The notes under the pieces were generated by a model, which saw only the letters and a list, made by a program, of their open reading frames with translations, had not been told where the DNA came from and ran no database searches. A program made the position numbers and the translations under genes. A DNA stretch of 64,000 bases from positions 1-64,000 of the forward strand of contig NZ_JAUKWQ010000014.1 in the NCBI RefSeq assembly GCF_030504645.1. Reading direction: 5' to 3'. This document shows, piece by piece, positions 45,199-53,754 of this stretch (position 1 is the first letter of the stretch; the number at the start of each line of letters is the position of its first letter). Origin of the DNA: Rhizobium oryzicola (GTDB taxonomy: Bacteria > Pseudomonadota > Alphaproteobacteria > Rhizobiales > Rhizobiaceae).

Positions 45199-45801
45199 TC
45201 AAACACGAACGGCCGTCGAAATCCCCATGACGATAAACATCGCGCCCGACATCAGGTTCAGACGGGTCAACAGGGTTTCCGGCAACCGCTGCCTAAACAG
45301 CCAGGCTGAGCTGCTCATAACCCAATACCACGACAAAGTACCCAGGCAGATACCCATGATGCTCAGGATATGCTCGGCACTTCTGGCAGTGTCGGAGAGA
45401 GCGACACTGCCCCCAAAGGCAATATAGGGAAGGATGGTCATGGGGTTGGCGAGTGCCAGAGCCATACCTCGCAAATATACCGAAAGCCTGCCGCCCGTCA
45501 CATTGACACGCGCTTCAGCAACGCCCCGGCGTAAAATGGTTCGGACGCCAATGAGCAGGAAGACAGTGCCTGACAGGGTGTGAATGAGCGCCTGGTGGCT
45601 GACGAGCGAAGCAGCGACAGAGTTTGCCCCTATCATCGCAAGCGTCGCGTAGATTCCGTGCGTTGTCGCAGCCCCCGCCCCACTTGCAAGCCCACACCGG
45701 ATACCCTGTGAAAGGCTGTGCTCCAGACACATCAGGCTGACCGGGCCGAACGGAATGGCGATGGATAGGCCCAGTATCCACGCCGAAACAAATGCATCCA
45801 T
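45199..45801 (-). CDS. LysE family amino-acid exporter
   Basis: Inner-membrane protein of 200 residues with six hydrophobic segments. The family N-terminus (SIAIPFGPVSLMCLEHSLSQG, near 13-33) has the conserved proline/glycine pattern of LysE/RhtB exporters, and ALANPMTILPYIAFGG is near 115-130. It likely exports an amino acid or derivative; the substrate is unknown. It is a single gene with its own 5' region, facing the LuxR-type gene at 46069. Confidence 0.88.
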   Translation of the reverse strand: MDAFVSAWILGLSIAIPFGPVSLMCLEHSLSQGIRCGLASGAGAATTHGIYATLAMIGANSVAASLVSHQALIHTLSGTVFLLIGVRTILRRGVAEARVNVTGGRLSVYLRGMALALANPMTILPYIAFGGSVALSDTARSAEHILSIMGICLGTLSWYWVMSSSAWLFRQRLPETLLTRLNLMSGAMFIVMGISTAVRV

Positions 45802-46068
45802 GCGAATATCCGCGAGCGCTTAGAAATAACACCGTGTAGCCGGTGCTTTAGGCGACCGCTTGCCGGGCCAATGCTGGCCAATGTGTTTCAATAACGCCGG
45901 TTTTCGCACTGAATCGTCTCCTGACCGCCGCATCTCCAGGCCTTCAGAAAGACATCAACCATTTTTGGTTCGCATCACCCGAACGGGTAGTATCTTTAAA
46001 CTTGGAAAAACCATGTTATTTTCCCGCGCGTAAATCTGGACGCAGCTTACATTTCCCGGGAGTTGCTG

Positions 46069-47214
46069 ATGCCCATGTCTGAACGCGAGTTTGAAGAAGT
46101 TTCAGGCATGATCGGCTTGGTCTACGAGACTGTTCTCGATCAAAACATGTGGCCGACAGTTCTAGAGCTCATCTGTCAGCATCTAAACGTCAAAGCGTCT
46201 CGCATATATTGGCGTGACGCGAGCAACGGACAGGCACAGACGGTGCATTCCTGGGGAATCGAAAACAACTTCATCCGGGACCATAAGGAAAGGTACGTCA
46301 CCCTCAATCCGCTTTACCCGATCTCGGTTTTCGTCAAACCCGGCCAGATTTTTTCGAGCGGCGACATCATTCCCAATGACGAATTCCGGAAGAGCCGATT
46401 CTTCACGGAGTGGGTGGAGCCGCAGGGCTTTTTTGATGCTGCCATCTTCAATATCCAGCGATACCAGGCCACCGCCGCAGCTTTCACTGTCATCACCGGC
46501 AGAGACTACGGGTTGGTCGATGAGCGTCTGCGTTCCAAATTGCGGATGCTTGCGCCACATCTTCAACGGGCAGCGCTCATTCGCAGCGAACTGGATGCGA
46601 CGGCGCAGCATGCCCAGTCGCTTGAGGCCGCCCTTGAGCAGGTGGAAGCTGGCGTATTCATTCTGGATAGCGCTGGACACCCGCTGTGGGCAAACAGGAC
46701 CGCCAGCAATATTCTGACCCAAGGAAGCCTTCTCCGCGCCGGCGCCGGAGGCCTCAGCCTCATCAGCGCCAAGGCCGACCGAATATTGCGGGAGGGGCTT
46801 ATTTCCGCCTCCGACCGACCTGAATATATTCTACAACATCGACCAGCCATGATCCGAATGACCGATGCAGAAGGCGTCGAGTGGGTGGCATGCCTGATGC
46901 AACTAGGTCAGGAATCGCAGACGCAAGCAGCGTTCGAGCGGGTCGGAAAATCGGCGAGGGCAGCGCTCTTTATTCGCAAGGCAGAGGCGGTGCCGATATC
47001 CGGTATAGAGGCCGCAGCGCGATTCTACAGCCTGACGGCCGGTGAAATCCGCGTGCTGCATGTGGCCATGGACATGGATACTGTTGCCGAAATGGCAGAG
47101 ACGCTCGGCATCTCCCCCAATACGGTCAAGAAACATTTGTCGTCCCTGTTCGGAAAGATGAATGTTTCGCGGCGTGCGGGGCTGATCAAGGCGGTGCTGG
47201 CTGCAGGGCCTTGA
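46069..47214 (+). CDS. LuxR-type transcriptional regulator with N-terminal sensory region
   Basis: 381 residues from the ATG at 46069, 6 bases after GGGAG; a TTG at 46063 and an ATG at 46075 are alternatives. The C-terminal helix-turn-helix (about 312-375) is of LuxR/FixJ type, with YSLTAGEIRVLHVAM and AETLGISPNTVKKHLSSLFGKM. The N-terminal about 290 residues have a PAS-like stretch near 195-240 (LEQVEAGVFILDSAGHPLWANR). There is no receiver domain and no autoinducer domain that I recognise. Its stop directly abuts the stop of the convergent small gene. Confidence 0.87.
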   Translation: MPMSEREFEEVSGMIGLVYETVLDQNMWPTVLELICQHLNVKASRIYWRDASNGQAQTVHSWGIENNFIRDHKERYVTLNPLYPISVFVKPGQIFSSGDIIPNDEFRKSRFFTEWVEPQGFFDAAIFNIQRYQATAAAFTVITGRDYGLVDERLRSKLRMLAPHLQRAALIRSELDATAQHAQSLEAALEQVEAGVFILDSAGHPLWANRTASNILTQGSLLRAGAGGLSLISAKADRILREGLISASDRPEYILQHRPAMIRMTDAEGVEWVACLMQLGQESQTQAAFERVGKSARAALFIRKAEAVPISGIEAAARFYSLTAGEIRVLHVAMDMDTVAEMAETLGISPNTVKKHLSSLFGKMNVSRRAGLIKAVLAAGP

Positions 47215-47397
47215 TCAATCCGAGTGACCGGATGCGATCGGATCGCTGGCAGGGAAGGTTTCGCGCAGCGCTTCATCCAGATCGTCATCCTGCTCCTTCT
47301 TCGTGGGATGATGAGACGCTGGAAACATGTCGATCGGTTCCGGCAGCATGTCCTTGCCGTCTCTGACGTCCTGCGGTTTGTTTGGGTCGCGGATCAT
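47215..47397 (-). CDS. small acidic protein with ETFPASDPIA motif
   Basis: 60 residues from the ATG at 47397, 6 bases after AAGGAG; the ATG at 47403 is too close to the site. The C-terminal motif LRETFPASDPIASG belongs to a group of short uncharacterised proteobacterial proteins that share (E)TFPASDPP/A. It is hydrophilic with no membrane segment. It follows the YoaK-like gene by 71 bases on the same strand. Function unknown. Confidence 0.7.
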   Translation of the reverse strand: MIRDPNKPQDVRDGKDMLPEPIDMFPASHHPTKKEQDDDLDEALRETFPASDPIASGHSD

Positions 47398-47468
47398 AGT
47401 CATCTCCTTGCCAAGGCATGGAAGTAAAGCCCTTCAACGCCACCAAAGCTTGAATGTTTCAGCCGAAA

Positions 47469-48176
47469 TCATGATGCTTTGGCCAAAGCCGGTGTCTGCG
47501 CATTTTGCGCCAGAATGGTCATCAGGGACACAAGGGGCGGAATGACGAAGGCCCAGGGCCCGATGAAGGTCACAGCAACAGCCGCCGCCGCACAACCAAG
47601 CGCAAAGCAGAGGAGAACGGGCGCAAATCGTTTCAGACGCCCCTTGGCGGCCACAGCGCTCTCACCGGGCGGACCAATCATCAGGTCGCCTATATCGATC
47701 ATAATCTGGGTCGAGGTCCCGGTCATGATGGTGGAAGGTGGCAGCGTCGATAAGTGCAGTCGATGCGCCGCATTCTGAATCGCCATGGCGGAAACTAGCA
47801 GCATGCCCATACTCAGGCTGGGAAGGCTGTCGCCATCGTGGAAAGGGCCATGGACAAGCGTGAGGATGGCAGCGGCCGCCAATAGCGCCAACTTGACCCA
47901 TAGAAGGGGCAACAGGGCAAGGCGAGCCCGCTTTTCATAAGCCAGCGCGAACAGGCGACTGAACAGGATCACCAGACAGAAGACCGGCAGCGCCAGGAGT
48001 TTCGGTACGACACCTGTTGTACCCATGGCAATCGCCGCACCAAGAGTTACGAAATTGCCGGTCACATGGGCCGCGAACAATCCCTGTAGGGCGAGAAAAC
48101 TGGCCGTATCGACATATCCGCCGTTAAAGCTCAGCAAGAAGGGCAACCAAGCATTCTTGATCATCACAAGCCTCAT
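47469..48176 (-). CDS. YoaK/DUF1275 family membrane protein
   Basis: Integral membrane protein of 235 residues with six to seven hydrophobic segments. The DUF1275 signature is near the N-terminus (NGGYVDTASFLALQGLFAAHVTGNFV, about 18-43, in pieces), and the later MTGTSTQIMIDIGDL (about 150) is also typical. The start may be the ATG at 48164, which has a better-placed AGG. Function of the family is unknown. Confidence 0.85.
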   Translation of the reverse strand: MRLVMIKNAWLPFLLSFNGGYVDTASFLALQGLFAAHVTGNFVTLGAAIAMGTTGVVPKLLALPVFCLVILFSRLFALAYEKRARLALLPLLWVKLALLAAAAILTLVHGPFHDGDSLPSLSMGMLLVSAMAIQNAAHRLHLSTLPPSTIMTGTSTQIMIDIGDLMIGPPGESAVAAKGRLKRFAPVLLCFALGCAAAAVAVTFIGPWAFVIPPLVSLMTILAQNAQTPALAKAS

Positions 48177-48249
48177 ACCGTCAGCCGGCTTCGTAAGGGG
48201 TTTTGGTTTGCGCGCCCGACCACCTGGCCGGGCACCTCAACATTTTCAC

Positions 48250-49854
48250 TCAGCCACCATGCCGGTGGCGCGAATTGACCGCAAGGAAATGCCGGACCAC
48301 AGGTGGCTGCTGCCCCTTCTGGAACTTGTGCAGTTCAGCCTGCACATCGGCGTCCGCCACCGACACCCGTTTGTGCTGCCGCAAATGCTCCGCCCAGGAT
48401 TCCACGCAGAACCATTCCACCAGCTTGCCGGGATCAGCCGCGTCCTCCGTGATGCCCCAGCTATAGGCACCGTCGCGGCGGCGCTCGTCGGAAAGCTTCG
48501 TGATGGTGCGAATGAACGCTGCACGATCTGCATGGTCGATCATGTATTCAATAAGGATCAAGACCGGGCCACGATCATGTTCGACGGGCTCCGCCGTCAA
48601 TGGTTCCGGCCAGTGATTTGAGGCGGCAAGGTCAGCCTCGCCCTTGGGCAGCTTGACCCGATGGAAGAGCAACCCGGCGACGAGCAGAGCAACCGCGCCG
48701 ATGGCAAGGGCCAAGGGTACGCCGGTTGCTTCACCGACAGCCCCCCAGAACAGGCTGCCCGCCGTCATCGCTCCGTTGAAGACGGTGAGATAGACCGCGA
48801 GCGAGCGCCCCCGCACCCAGTTGGGCAGGATGGCCTGGGCCACGCCGTTCATCGTCGTGAGCGCCATGATCCAGGCCGCTCCCAGAACGAGCAGCGACAC
48901 GAGAGCGACCGCCTGCGGTGGCGCCAGAGCGAGTATGCCCATCACGGTCGCCGTCAGAACTGCAGCGATCAGCAGCAGGCCATCGGCATCGACGTGGCGG
49001 CGAAGCCGCGGCATCACCACCGCGCCCAGGATGGCACCGGCTCCAACGGCACCAAGCATGACACCGTAAAAGCCGGCATCGCCCTTCAGCACATTGCGGG
49101 CAACGAGCGGCAGCAAGGCCCAAACCGAACTGGCACAGCCGAAGAAGACGGCGGCCCGCAAGAGCACGACATGCAGATCTCGGCTCGCCCATGCGTAGCG
49201 TAGACCGGCGCGGAAAGCGCCGAAGAATTCTTCAGACAACGCATCCTTCTGATCCTTCGGGCGCTTCCACCACAGCAGTGCCGAGATGACGAAGACATAG
49301 GAAATGACATCGACGCCATAGGTGACAGCGGAGCCGAACGAGGCGAGCACCAGACCACCGACGGCGGGGCCGATCGCACGGGAAATATTGATGCCGAGCG
49401 AGTTCAGCGCGACGGCGCCTTTGACATCCTGGCGCCCCACAAGTTCCGGCACGATGGCCTGCCAGGTCGGCGCCATGAGCGCGGCGCCGATACCGCCGAC
49501 GAAGGTGAGCGCGATCAGCGTCTCGATCGTTTGCAATCCTGAGGCCGAGAGAAACAGAAGCGTGGAGCTGACGCAGGCGAGCAGGATCTGGATGGCGATC
49601 AGGAATTTGCGCCGATCCAGAATGTCGGACATCACGCCGGCAGGGATCGCGAGTAGAAAGATCGGCAGTGTGCCTGCGGCCTGGATCAACGCCACTGCGG
49701 CGGGCGCGGCAGACAGGTCGGTCACAAGCCAGGCGCTCGCGACATCGCGCACGAAGCTGCCAATATTACCGATGATGGTGGCGATCCAGAGAACCAAAAA
49801 CACCTGCTGACGCAACGGTGCGAAGCTGCTGCCGGAAGAGCCCGCCGCACTCAT
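48250..49854 (-). CDS. MFS exporter (MFS_3/transmembrane-effector group) fused to an ABM-like domain
   Basis: 534 residues. The first about 410 residues form a twelve-segment MFS transporter of the enterobactin-exporter-like group: FLVLWIATIIGNIGSFVRDVASAW at the start in pieces, and IPAGVMSDILDRRK near 74-87 as loop motif. From about 428 the chain continues as a soluble domain (PVLILIEYMIDHADRAAFIR, then WCVES-like WFCVESWAEHLRQHKRV) that resembles the ferredoxin-like antibiotic biosynthesis monooxygenase fold. The domain should lie on the cytoplasmic side. Substrate unknown; a compound that is both modified and exported is a fair guess. Confidence 0.85.
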   Translation of the reverse strand: MSAAGSSGSSFAPLRQQVFLVLWIATIIGNIGSFVRDVASAWLVTDLSAAPAAVALIQAAGTLPIFLLAIPAGVMSDILDRRKFLIAIQILLACVSSTLLFLSASGLQTIETLIALTFVGGIGAALMAPTWQAIVPELVGRQDVKGAVALNSLGINISRAIGPAVGGLVLASFGSAVTYGVDVISYVFVISALLWWKRPKDQKDALSEEFFGAFRAGLRYAWASRDLHVVLLRAAVFFGCASSVWALLPLVARNVLKGDAGFYGVMLGAVGAGAILGAVVMPRLRRHVDADGLLLIAAVLTATVMGILALAPPQAVALVSLLVLGAAWIMALTTMNGVAQAILPNWVRGRSLAVYLTVFNGAMTAGSLFWGAVGEATGVPLALAIGAVALLVAGLLFHRVKLPKGEADLAASNHWPEPLTAEPVEHDRGPVLILIEYMIDHADRAAFIRTITKLSDERRRDGAYSWGITEDAADPGKLVEWFCVESWAEHLRQHKRVSVADADVQAELHKFQKGQQPPVVRHFLAVNSRHRHGG

Positions 49855-50063
49855 GACGATACGCCCCGTTCATTGGTCTCGTGATCAAGAGACGTCAGGG
49901 GGCCTTGAGATAGCAGGGCCAGTATATGGTCGAGATCGTTCAGCACGAGATGTCTCCTGTCCTTGAGAAAATCCGCCCCGGCCTCGACTATCGAGGTTAC
50001 GGGGCAGCAGCTCTTGTTCGTTTTCGAGATTTTGGAGAATGGTGCGGCGCTGGCCGCCGCCAT
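49851..50063 (-). CDS. possible small protein between the VOC and MFS genes
   Basis: 70 residues with no recognised homologue. Its ATG overlaps the stop of the upstream VOC-protein gene (TGATG), and its stop overlaps the start of the MFS gene (ATGA), which suggests a translationally coupled link between two operon parts. Against it: composition is unremarkable, and no ribosome site is obvious. If it is not real, 49855-50062 is an otherwise empty gap. Confidence 0.3.
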   Translation of the reverse strand: MAAASAAPFSKISKTNKSCCPVTSIVEAGADFLKDRRHLVLNDLDHILALLSQGPLTSLDHETNERGVSS

Positions 50064-50956
50064 CAGGGCTTTACCGAGTGGATCTCCGCCACGTAACCGC
50101 CCGGGAATTCCACCATGGCCGACTCTCGCTTGCCGACGGTCTTCGGCTCAACAAGCACGTTGACGGCGTTTGCCTTGGCCTTTTCGAGTGTCGCGGCAAG
50201 ATCACGCACCTCATAGCCGGTCATTTCGCGGCCATAGGGGAAGGGCAATTGGCCATTGGTCACGAGAACCGCCATGCGCCCATAGACGCTTTCGATATCG
50301 ATGCGGCGATAGGTTTGCCCCGCCTTGCCAATCTCCTCGCCCGGAGCTTTGCGGTTATCCGCGGTCACCTTCCCCTTGGAGAAAGCGAGCCAATCCCTGA
50401 CAAAAGTGGAGACAGCATCCGGCGAAACATAGACGCGATTTTCCGGTACGGTTTCAAAGGCAGCATAGTTCGGGGTCTGGGTGTGCCAATAGAGCTGCAT
50501 GTTGACGCCACCAGGCCACTGTATCACCGCATCACGGCCAATCGGATCATTGAAGCTGTCAACAACGACAGCCGCTCCGGCAGCGCGTGCAGCCTTCAGG
50601 GCCTTGTCCATGTCCTTGACCAGATAGCCGGTGCGCTCCGCACCAAAAGGATAGGGAATGGGTGTGCGGAAGCCAAAGAGCGAGACGGTGCCAACGGGCG
50701 TCTGCAACAGCTGCGAGCTGGTCAGGCTATCCGTCGGGGTGACATTGACGACCACCTGCTTTGTGCTCTGACCGCCGAACGTGGCAAGGAAGCTCTTGGC
50801 GAAAGCATCCACCTTGTCAGGCGCAACATAGACATGGGTCGTGTCATATTGCGGGGCTATACCCACTTGCGGAAGGGCAGCGCCTGCGGCCGATGCCGAC
50901 AGGGGAGCAAGAGCAACAAAGGTAGATGCGATAAAGGCAAGCGTCGTCAATCGCAT
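50063..50956 (-). CDS. exported VOC/glyoxalase-fold protein
   Basis: 297 residues from the ATG at 50956 (GGAGAG ribosome site); an in-frame ATG at 50968 is weaker. A Sec signal peptide (hydrophobic about 5-22, ending LSASAAGA) makes it periplasmic, unusual for the VOC superfamily. Two VOC-like repeats are seen, starting about 35 (DTTHVYVAPDKVDAF) and about 158 (ENRVYVSPDAVSTF), each ending in a GGxxxQ/E strand (WPGGVNMQLYWHT; FPGGYVAEIHSV). It is the most downstream solid member of the DoxX-amidohydrolase cluster. Function unknown. Confidence 0.8.
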   Translation of the reverse strand: MRLTTLAFIASTFVALAPLSASAAGAALPQVGIAPQYDTTHVYVAPDKVDAFAKSFLATFGGQSTKQVVVNVTPTDSLTSSQLLQTPVGTVSLFGFRTPIPYPFGAERTGYLVKDMDKALKAARAAGAAVVVDSFNDPIGRDAVIQWPGGVNMQLYWHTQTPNYAAFETVPENRVYVSPDAVSTFVRDWLAFSKGKVTADNRKAPGEEIGKAGQTYRRIDIESVYGRMAVLVTNGQLPFPYGREMTGYEVRDLAATLEKAKANAVNVLVEPKTVGKRESAMVEFPGGYVAEIHSVKP

Positions 50957-51016
50957 GGTTCTCTCCACGTCGTTTGATGGTTCAAAAGCAAGCTTGGTTT
51001 TGGTGTCTGTTTTCGT

Positions 51017-51463
51017 TCACGGCTTTGTCGCGGCCGGGTTGGCGTGGTTCGTAAGATCCTGCAACGCCACGAACAGGAAGGCTCCGGCGAGGCCGACATG
51101 CTCGAAAAAGGCATTCATTGCCATGGCTCGACCCATCCCGACCGGCAGCTCCCAGAAACGGAGCGCAATAAAGGTAGCCGCAATGGTGAAAGCACCCAGT
51201 GCCAGCGATCCGAGCCAACGGTAGAAGCCGGAAATGACGAGCGCCGACATGGCAAGCTCGAACAGGATCACGCCAACCGCAAACACCGGTGCGGGCGACA
51301 GGCCGAAATGCGTCATCTCCCCGATGGCGCCCGGAAAATCGAAGATCTTCGTGAGCGGCCCCTGGATATAGGCCGCGCAGAGCGCGACCAAAGCAAGCGT
51401 GCGAAGCGGCGCGGAAGCAGTCAGGCGGGTTATCGAGGCTGGAGTTGTGGTGTGCAATGACAT
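51017..51463 (-). CDS. DoxX family membrane protein
   Basis: 148 residues with four hydrophobic segments (about 18-38, 53-75, 80-100 and 110-135) and the DoxX pattern. It includes ALCAAYIQGPLTKIFDFPGAI near the first loop and MNAFFEHVGLAGAFLFV near the end. Such proteins often accompany redox and detoxification genes. It lies 9 bases before the amidohydrolase stop and is presumably in that operon. Confidence 0.82.
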   Translation of the reverse strand: MSLHTTTPASITRLTASAPLRTLALVALCAAYIQGPLTKIFDFPGAIGEMTHFGLSPAPVFAVGVILFELAMSALVISGFYRWLGSLALGAFTIAATFIALRFWELPVGMGRAMAMNAFFEHVGLAGAFLFVALQDLTNHANPAATKP

Positions 51464-51472
51464 GGTGTTTCC

Positions 51473-53350
51473 TCACACCGCCCAGCAGGAGCACCCGAGC
51501 GCCCCGAAGAATTCCTTGAGGTCATTGATCGGCAGCTTCGAAGTCCAGGCGCCCGCATGGTCATGGCCGTGCACGTTGCAATCATTGGCGCAGCCGCAGG
51601 CGCTGATCATCTTTCGGCGCAGCGAGTGTTTGCCTGCCCCTTCCGGCTCGCCCCAGGCGGCATAGCCACCGAAGGTGCGCACCGGCGACCAATCCGGCAT
51701 GGCTGGCGGAACCGGGTTTTCATCCAGCTTTGCGAAGTCCCCGGCACCGTAGACGATCTTGCCGCCCACCATGGTCAGGTCCGAGGTCAGGAAGGAAATC
51801 TCATCTTCCGCGCAGGCGAAGAAGTCCTTGCTGGGCACCACGAGATCCGCGAACTGGCCCTTTTCGATGCGGCCCTTCTTGCCTTCATCGTTGGAGAACC
51901 AGGTGACGTTTTCCGTCCACATGCGCAGTGCCGTCTCGCGGTCCAGGCAGTTGCGGCGCGGGTAAAGCTGCATGCCACCCACCGTCTTGCCGGTCACCAT
52001 CCAGGCCAGCGAGATCCAGGGGTTATAGGAGGCAACGCGGGTTGCGTCGGTGCCTGCCGAAACCTTCACGCCCTTTTCCAGCATGCGTGCAATGGGAGGT
52101 GTCGCTTCCGCCGCACCATGGCCGTAACGCTCCACGAAATACTCGCCCTGATAAGCCATGCGATGCTGGACGGCGATGCCGCCGCCAAGCGCCGCGATGC
52201 GATCGATGGACTGGTCGGAGATGGTTTCCGCGTGGTCGAAGAACCAGTTCAGGCCCTCAAGCGGCGTATCCTGATTGACCTTTTCGAACACGTCGAGTGC
52301 GCGCGAAATCGTCTCGTCATAGGTGGCATGCAGACGCCAGGGCCAGCGGTTCTGCGCCAGAATGCGAACCACTTCTTCCAACTCCCCTTCCATTTCCGGA
52401 GGCATGTCCGGGCGCGGTTGGCGGAAGTCCTCGAAATCGGCGGCCGAGAAGACGAGCATTTCCCCAGCACCATTATGGCGGAAATAGTCGTTGCCCTGCT
52501 TGTATTTGACCGAGGAGGTCCAGTTGAGGAAGTCGTCCTTTTCCTGCTTCGCCTTCTGGGTAAAGAGGTTATAGGCAAGTCGCACTGTCAGCTGGTTCTC
52601 GTCCGACAGCATCTGAATGACCGCATAATCATCCGGGTAATTCTGGAAGCCGCCGCCGGCATCGATCACGCCGGTAACGCCCAGCCGGTTCAGCTCGCGC
52701 ATGAAATGGCGCGTGGAATTGACCTGGTAGTCGAAGGGAAGCTTCGGCCCCTTGGCAAGCGTTGCATAGAGAATGCCGGCATTTGGCTTGGCGAGAAGCA
52801 GGCCCGTCGGATTGCCATTGGCGTCGCGGGTAATTTCGCCGCCCGGCGGGTTGGGCGTATCCTTGGTATAGCCGACAGCGCGCAGAGCCGCGCCGTTCAG
52901 CAGCGCCCGGTCATAGAGATGCAGCAGGAAGACCGGCGTATCCGGCGCAATCGCATTGATCTCATCAATGGTAGGCAGCCGCTTTTCGACGAACTGATGC
53001 TCTGTGAAGCCACCAACAACGCGCACCCATTGCGGCGCGGGCGTCACCGCCACCTGCCGCTTCAGCATGTTCATGGCGTCGGCCAGGCTGCGCACGCCAT
53101 CCCAGCGCAGCTCCATATTGAAGTTGAGGCCGCCGCGAACAACGTGCGTGTGATTGTCTATCAGGCCGGGCAGCACGCGCTTGCCCTTGAGGTCGACGAT
53201 CTTCGTATCCGGACCCGCGTGGGCCATGATGTCTGCATCGTGGCCGACGGCTAAAAACTTCCCGTCCTTGATGGCAACGGCGGATGCCGTCGGGTTCGTC
53301 CGGTCCAGGGTGGTGATGAGGCCGTGGTGAAGAATGAGATCGGCATGCAT
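51473..53350 (-). CDS. amidohydrolase family protein (YtcJ-like) with Cys/His-rich tail
   Basis: 625 residues from the ATG at 53350; an upstream extension to 53392 is not homologous. It is a metal-dependent amidohydrolase of subtype 3 (N-substituted formamide deformylase/YtcJ group). The HxH metal motif is in PGLIDNHTHVV near 63-73, and later metal-site regions are FFDHAETISDQ (about 374-384) and SAGTDATRVASYNPW (about 440-454). There is no signal peptide. The last about 45 residues hold CGCANDC, VHGHDH and GCSCW, a possible metal-binding tail outside the catalytic fold. It is clustered with XapX, isochorismatase-family, DoxX and VOC genes. Substrate unknown. Confidence 0.87.
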   Translation of the reverse strand: MHADLILHHGLITTLDRTNPTASAVAIKDGKFLAVGHDADIMAHAGPDTKIVDLKGKRVLPGLIDNHTHVVRGGLNFNMELRWDGVRSLADAMNMLKRQVAVTPAPQWVRVVGGFTEHQFVEKRLPTIDEINAIAPDTPVFLLHLYDRALLNGAALRAVGYTKDTPNPPGGEITRDANGNPTGLLLAKPNAGILYATLAKGPKLPFDYQVNSTRHFMRELNRLGVTGVIDAGGGFQNYPDDYAVIQMLSDENQLTVRLAYNLFTQKAKQEKDDFLNWTSSVKYKQGNDYFRHNGAGEMLVFSAADFEDFRQPRPDMPPEMEGELEEVVRILAQNRWPWRLHATYDETISRALDVFEKVNQDTPLEGLNWFFDHAETISDQSIDRIAALGGGIAVQHRMAYQGEYFVERYGHGAAEATPPIARMLEKGVKVSAGTDATRVASYNPWISLAWMVTGKTVGGMQLYPRRNCLDRETALRMWTENVTWFSNDEGKKGRIEKGQFADLVVPSKDFFACAEDEISFLTSDLTMVGGKIVYGAGDFAKLDENPVPPAMPDWSPVRTFGGYAAWGEPEGAGKHSLRRKMISACGCANDCNVHGHDHAGAWTSKLPINDLKEFFGALGCSCWAV

Positions 53351-53398
53351 CCGCGAGATCCTCGAAAAACTGTGGTGACGTAAGGATGGCAACCGGCC

Positions 53399-53683
53399 TC
53401 AGCCGGTGGCCTTTTCCGACGTTGCGTCCTGCCGCGCCGGCGGCGTGGTGGCCTTGGGCAGGTCGCCAAAGACATGCGGCTTGACCTGATGATGCAGCCA
53501 GGACGTGGTGACGGAGTCGCCCTTGATAATCGTCTTGGCAAAGGGAATGAGCTGTTCACCGATGAGAATGCCGAGCAGGCCAACAAGCGCGACCATGGGT
53601 GGCGCGGGCGAGCGGACATTCAGAAGGCTGTAGATGATGCCGACCAGCAGACCGGCGGCAAGCGAAATGAGATAGATCTTCAT
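53399..53683 (-). CDS. XapX domain membrane protein (DUF1427)
   Basis: 94 residues from the ATG at 53683 (GAGGATA ribosome site). Two hydrophobic stretches (about 3-20 and 27-48) with the XapX pattern GLLVGIIYSLLNVRSPAPP and GLLGILIGEQ. The cytoplasmic tail is hydrophilic. XapX genes frequently accompany isochorismatase-family hydrolase and YtcJ-like amidohydrolase genes, exactly as here. Function unknown. Confidence 0.85.
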   Translation of the reverse strand: MKIYLISLAAGLLVGIIYSLLNVRSPAPPMVALVGLLGILIGEQLIPFAKTIIKGDSVTTSWLHHQVKPHVFGDLPKATTPPARQDATSEKATG

Positions 53684-53708
53684 CGCGGTATCCTCAGAGG
53701 ATCGGGGG

Positions 53709-53734
53709 TGCATCGCCCGCTTCCGAGCGATGCA
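53709..53734 (-). promoter_or_regulatory. intercistronic hairpin between hydrolase and XapX genes
   Basis: TGCATCGC and its exact complement (53709-53716 with 53727-53734) flank a 10-base loop in the 71-base gap. It may tune expression between the first gene and the rest of the operon. No T tract follows. Confidence 0.45.
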
Positions 53735-53754
53735 GGTCATCAGGCGGGATGATC

